Part shown: positions 61,296-64,000 of the stretch, in pieces
Numbering within the stretch: position 1 is the first letter of the stretch
Layout: each line of letters starts with the position of its first letter
Assembly: GCF_019243775.1 (NCBI RefSeq)
Contig: NZ_CP069157.1
Location: 2,615,418 to 2,679,417, forward strand
Source: Morganella morganii
GTDB lineage: Bacteria > Pseudomonadota > Gammaproteobacteria > Enterobacterales > Enterobacteriaceae
Length of the DNA: 64,000 nucleotides
Direction of reading: 5' to 3'
Position numbers and translations under genes: made by a program
Notes under the pieces: generated by a model
What the model was told of the DNA's origin: nothing
Database searches by the model: none
The model's input: the letters and a program-made list of their open reading frames with translations, nothing else

Positions 61296-61327
61296 AAAAA
61301 AACCCTGACAGTGTCAGGGTTTTTTAT
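61296..61327. terminator. Bidirectional terminator between gpmA and aroG
   Basis: CCCTGACA (61303-61310) pairs with TGTCAGGG (61312-61319), flanked by seven A and six T. Confidence 0.88.
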
Positions 61328-61354
61328 TTTCCGGGATTAATGCTTCCGGCGAAA

Positions 61355-62407
61355 TCAGCTGCGGCGGGCTTTTACCGCATCTGCCAGCTGACGCAGCAGG
61401 GTTTCGGTATCTTCCCAGCCGATGCAGGCATCTGTCACGCTCTTGCCGTACACGAGCGGCGCATCACCTTCCAGGTTCTGGTTCCCTTCCTCAAGGTGGC
61501 TTTCCACCATCACACCCATAATGGCTTTCTCACCACCGGCAACCTGCTGTGCCACATCGGTGCTCACATCCATCTGACGCTTGTACTGTTTGCTGCTGTT
61601 AGCGTGGCTGAAATCGATCATGATACGCGGTGCCAGACCGGCCTGTGCCAGCCCTTCTTTTACCGCACTGACATCTTCCGCGCTGTAGTTAGGTTTTTTA
61701 CCGCCACGCAGAATGATATGGCAGTCACCGTTACCGGTGGTGTTCACGATGGCCGAATGTCCCCACTTGGTCACGGACAGAAAACAGTGCGGCGACCCGG
61801 CGGCGTTAATGGCATCAATGGCGACTTTGATGGTACCGTCTGTACCGTTTTTAAACCCGACCGGGCAGGACAACCCGGAGGCCAGCTCACGGTGTACCTG
61901 AGATTCCGTGGTACGGGCACCGATAGCACCCCAGCTCATCAGATCCGCCAGATACTGCGGGGTGATCATATCCAGAAACTCACCGGCTGCCGGTAAGCCT
62001 TTATCATTGATATCCAGCAGCAGTTTGCGGGCAATACGCAGACCATCATTGATGGCAAAAGAGTGGTCGAGGTGCGGATCGTTGATCAACCCTTTCCAGC
62101 CGACCGTGGTGCGCGGTTTTTCAAAATAGACGCGCATGACGATTTCCAGCTCACCTTTCAGTTCTTTGCGTAATGTCAGCAGGCGATCCGCATATTCAAC
62201 CGCCGCTTTCGGGTCGTGAATTGAGCATGGCCCGATAACGACCAGCAGGCGATCATCCCGGCCTTCCAGGATTTCGTGGATTGCATGACGGGTGCGGCGA
62301 ACGGTGTCTGCGGCAGTCTCAGTCGCGGGAAATGACTCTAATAACGCCACTGGCGGTAATAATTCCCGAATTTCTTTTATTTTTACATCATCGTTCTGAT
62401 AATTCAT
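61355..62407 (-). CDS. aroG: 3-deoxy-7-phosphoheptulonate synthase (DAHP synthase), AroG type
   Basis: Condenses phosphoenolpyruvate and erythrose 4-phosphate to start aromatic amino acid synthesis. It has 350 residues, close to the E. coli phenylalanine-sensitive enzyme throughout (VIGPCSIHDP, RVYFEKPRTTVGWKG, DFSHANSSKQ). Residues around LLPPVALLESFPATE correspond to the feedback region. Only a weak TyrR-like half-site (TGTAAA near 62475) is seen upstream. Confidence 0.96.
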   Translation of the reverse strand: MNYQNDDVKIKEIRELLPPVALLESFPATETAADTVRRTRHAIHEILEGRDDRLLVVIGPCSIHDPKAAVEYADRLLTLRKELKGELEIVMRVYFEKPRTTVGWKGLINDPHLDHSFAINDGLRIARKLLLDINDKGLPAAGEFLDMITPQYLADLMSWGAIGARTTESQVHRELASGLSCPVGFKNGTDGTIKVAIDAINAAGSPHCFLSVTKWGHSAIVNTTGNGDCHIILRGGKKPNYSAEDVSAVKEGLAQAGLAPRIMIDFSHANSSKQYKRQMDVSTDVAQQVAGGEKAIMGVMVESHLEEGNQNLEGDAPLVYGKSVTDACIGWEDTETLLRQLADAVKARRS

Positions 62408-62559
62408 AACCCGTCTCTTCCGGTGTCCCGTTTCATTATTGTCGTTATTTTAATCTAACTGCTTGTCAACAAGCTGTAAACAATTAGCTGCCGCCGGAAT
62501 TGAAATTAATTTTTCACCCCGAAAATATTCAGATCAACAGGACAAATTATTATGAATCA

Positions 62560-62589
62560 GAAGGAAAACAGCGGCTTCATCAGCCGCTG
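62560..62589 (-). terminator. Terminator hairpin after yedI
   Basis: CAGCGGCT (62569-62576) pairs with AGCCGCTG (62582-62589), followed on the minus strand by TTTTCCTT. Confidence 0.75.
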
Positions 62590-62605
62590 CCCGTGAGAAG
62601 GGTAT

Positions 62606-63535
62606 TTATGCCGCTAATCCAGTTTTAATACGCTTAACAGCGGTAATCAGCGCAACAATCACCAGACCGGCGACGAGACCAAACAATAAATTGGCAACCG
62701 GTGGGGTCATAAAGTGCAATATGCTGCCGAGTGCCGGGAGTTGTGCACTCTGCTGAGCAAGACTTTCAATCAGGTTATGAATAAACGGAATGCCGTGTGT
62801 CAGAATACCGCCGCCGACCATAAACATGGCCGCTGTCCCGACGACTGATAAGGTTTTCATTAAATACGGCGTGGCGTGGATCAGTCCGTCACCCAGTTTT
62901 TTCAGCAGCGCGGCTGATTTCTTCTGCAGGTAAAATCCCAGATCATCGAGTTTGACAATCCCGGCCACCAGGCCGTATACCCCGATAGTCATAATGATCG
63001 CAATCACCGACAACACCACGAGCTGATTAATAAAGGGAGAGGTGGCAACAATACCGAGGGTGATAGCAATAATCTCCGCTGATAACACAAAATCGGTGCG
63101 GATAGCGCCTTTGACTTTGCGTTTCTCGAACGCGGCCAACTCTTCCGGCGTCTGAATATCTTCCGCCGGTGCCGTTTCACCGGGCTCATCACCGGCTTTA
63201 TGCAGAAACTTATGTGCCAGTTTTTCCGCCCCCTCAAAACACAAAAACGCCCCGCCGACCATCAGAAGCGGCGTAACAGCCCAAGGGGCAAAGGCGTTGA
63301 TCAACAGTGCGAGCGGTACCAGAATCAGTTTATTGAGAAAGGAACCTTTCGCCACCGCCCAGACCACCGGGATCTCCCGCTCCGCGCGGACACCGGCCAC
63401 CTGCTGTGCATTCAGCGCCAGGTCATCCCCCAGTACACCGGATGTCTTTTTGGCGGCCATTTTGGTCATCACAGAGACATCATCCAGTACGGTTGCGATA
63501 TCATCGAGTAGTGCGAGTAAGCTGCCACCGGCCAC
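62606..63535 (-). CDS. yedI: DUF808-family membrane protein YedI
   Basis: A 309-residue inner-membrane protein. The N-terminal [25 protein letters not shown] segment and the [15 protein letters not shown] stretch mark the DUF808/YedI family, with about six hydrophobic helices in total. The function is unknown. The start is GTG 63535 with AGGAAA upstream. It is inserted between aroG and pnuC relative to E. coli. Confidence 0.9.
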   Translation of the reverse strand: MAGGSLLALLDDIATVLDDVSVMTKMAAKKTSGVLGDDLALNAQQVAGVRAEREIPVVWAVAKGSFLNKLILVPLALLINAFAPWAVTPLLMVGGAFLCFEGAEKLAHKFLHKAGDEPGETAPAEDIQTPEELAAFEKRKVKGAIRTDFVLSAEIIAITLGIVATSPFINQLVVLSVIAIIMTIGVYGLVAGIVKLDDLGFYLQKKSAALLKKLGDGLIHATPYLMKTLSVVGTAAMFMVGGGILTHGIPFIHNLIESLAQQSAQLPALGSILHFMTPPVANLLFGLVAGLVIVALITAVKRIKTGLAA

Positions 63536-63623
63536 AGGCGTTTCCTTTTATTGCTGATTAATGAGAATCTGATTATCATCAGACTCTCATTATAATCCCC
63601 CGGTTATTGCACTGAAAATAGTT

Positions 63624-64000
63624 TTACGGCTGCTTCGCTGCTTTTATCCACATCCGCGAACCGTTGAGCGCCACACCCAGCAGGATAATATATTCCAGCG
63701 ACAGCGCGTACACACCCTGAAGGGCATAAATCACAATACTGATCATATTGATAACCACCCACAGCAGCCAGTTTTCCACCAGTTTGCGGGTCATCAGGAT
63801 CATCGCCACCACAGACAATACCGTCATGGCTGCATCCCAGAACGGGAAAGCATCGGGCAGCAATACCGGCATTGCCAGATCAGCCCCTGCGGCATTAAGC
63901 ATACTAACCATGCTCTGTGCCAGCCACGTAAAGACCGGGTCGATAAAACGCGCCAGCAGTAAAATCGCCGCCAGAGAAACCGCCGCAATCACGGCAGTCT
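63624..64000 (-). CDS. pnuC: Nicotinamide riboside transporter PnuC, C-terminal part (5' end outside window)
   Basis: Imports nicotinamide riboside by facilitated diffusion. About 125 C-terminal residues are present; the frame is open to the window end. The hydrophobic helices around TRKLVENWLLWVVINMISIVIYALQG contain the conserved NW and W-x-x-N substrate residues of PnuC. E. coli has pnuC next to zitB and aroG, so the position fits. Confidence 0.92.
   Translation of the reverse strand, partial: TAVIAAVSLAAILLLARFIDPVFTWLAQSMVSMLNAAGADLAMPVLLPDAFPFWDAAMTVLSVVAMILMTRKLVENWLLWVVINMISIVIYALQGVYALSLEYIILLGVALNGSRMWIKAAKQP

Noticed and set aside
61340-61996. A 218-codon open frame opposite aroG
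   Set aside because: Antisense to a well-conserved gene; no family features.
62461-62490. TyrR or TrpR box upstream of aroG
   Set aside because: Only the left TyrR half (TGTAAA) is present and the right half is poor; the nearby GCTTGT/ACAAGC repeat is not a TrpR site.

Overview
The window is a chromosomal segment of an Enterobacterales genome of roughly 50% GC. Most genes have close Escherichia coli orthologues in a largely conserved order. From about 10.8 kb to the end the genes follow the E. coli 18.6-to-16.8-minute region in reverse: moeAB, rhtA-dps, dinG, rhlE, cecR-ybhGFSR, ybhL, moa, ybhK, uvrB, bio, pgl, ybhA, modCBA, acrZ, modE, modF, gpmA, aroG, pnuC. The first 8.6 kb (metG, yohJK, cdd, sanA, yeiB, folE) matches the E. 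coli 46-48-minute region. The joining of these blocks, the GC content and the protein divergence point to a Morganellaceae member, most likely Morganella. That assignment is an inference: no marker gene such as rRNA is present.

Layout: 1-8.6 kb holds the metG 3' part, the yohJK membrane pair, cdd behind a class II CRP-type promoter, maeA, sanA, and convergent yeiB-folE. 8.8-9.4 kb is an AT-rich islet with two tiny genes that look like a class II microcin-type precursor and its immunity protein. 9.4-20.6 kb holds an MFS transporter, moeAB, codBA with a PurR-type operator, a permease-amidohydrolase operon absent from E. coli, a GNAT enzyme and a LOG-family enzyme. 20.7-29.4 kb holds rhtA, dps, an orphan PapD-type chaperone, dinG, a 49-residue membrane protein, sseA, a YmgE-type protein, dusC and rhlE. 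29.6-35.3 kb is cecR with the ybhGFSR exporter. 35.4-38.9 kb is ybhL and moaACDE (no moaB) under a Moco riboswitch. 39-48.2 kb is a GNAT enzyme, ybhK, uvrB with LexA and DnaA sites, and the divergent bioA / bioBFCD operon around a BirA operator. 48.2-64 kb holds pgl, ybhA, a secreted orphan, modCBA with a ModE operator, acrZ, a tail-anchored orphan, modE, a frameshifted cpdB, modF, a CPBP protease, gpmA, aroG, yedI and the end of pnuC.

Molybdenum metabolism is the main theme. modABC imports molybdate, ModE senses it, moaACDE makes molybdopterin under Moco riboswitch control, and MoeB/MoeA activate MoaD and insert the metal. Biotin synthesis is complete from BioC to BioB. Pyrimidine salvage appears twice (cdd, codBA). 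The least explained parts are the microcin-like pair, the permease-amidohydrolase operon with its 1-kb upstream region, and several small membrane or secreted orphans inserted into an otherwise conserved backbone. No tRNA, rRNA, CRISPR array, complete insertion sequence or prophage was seen.
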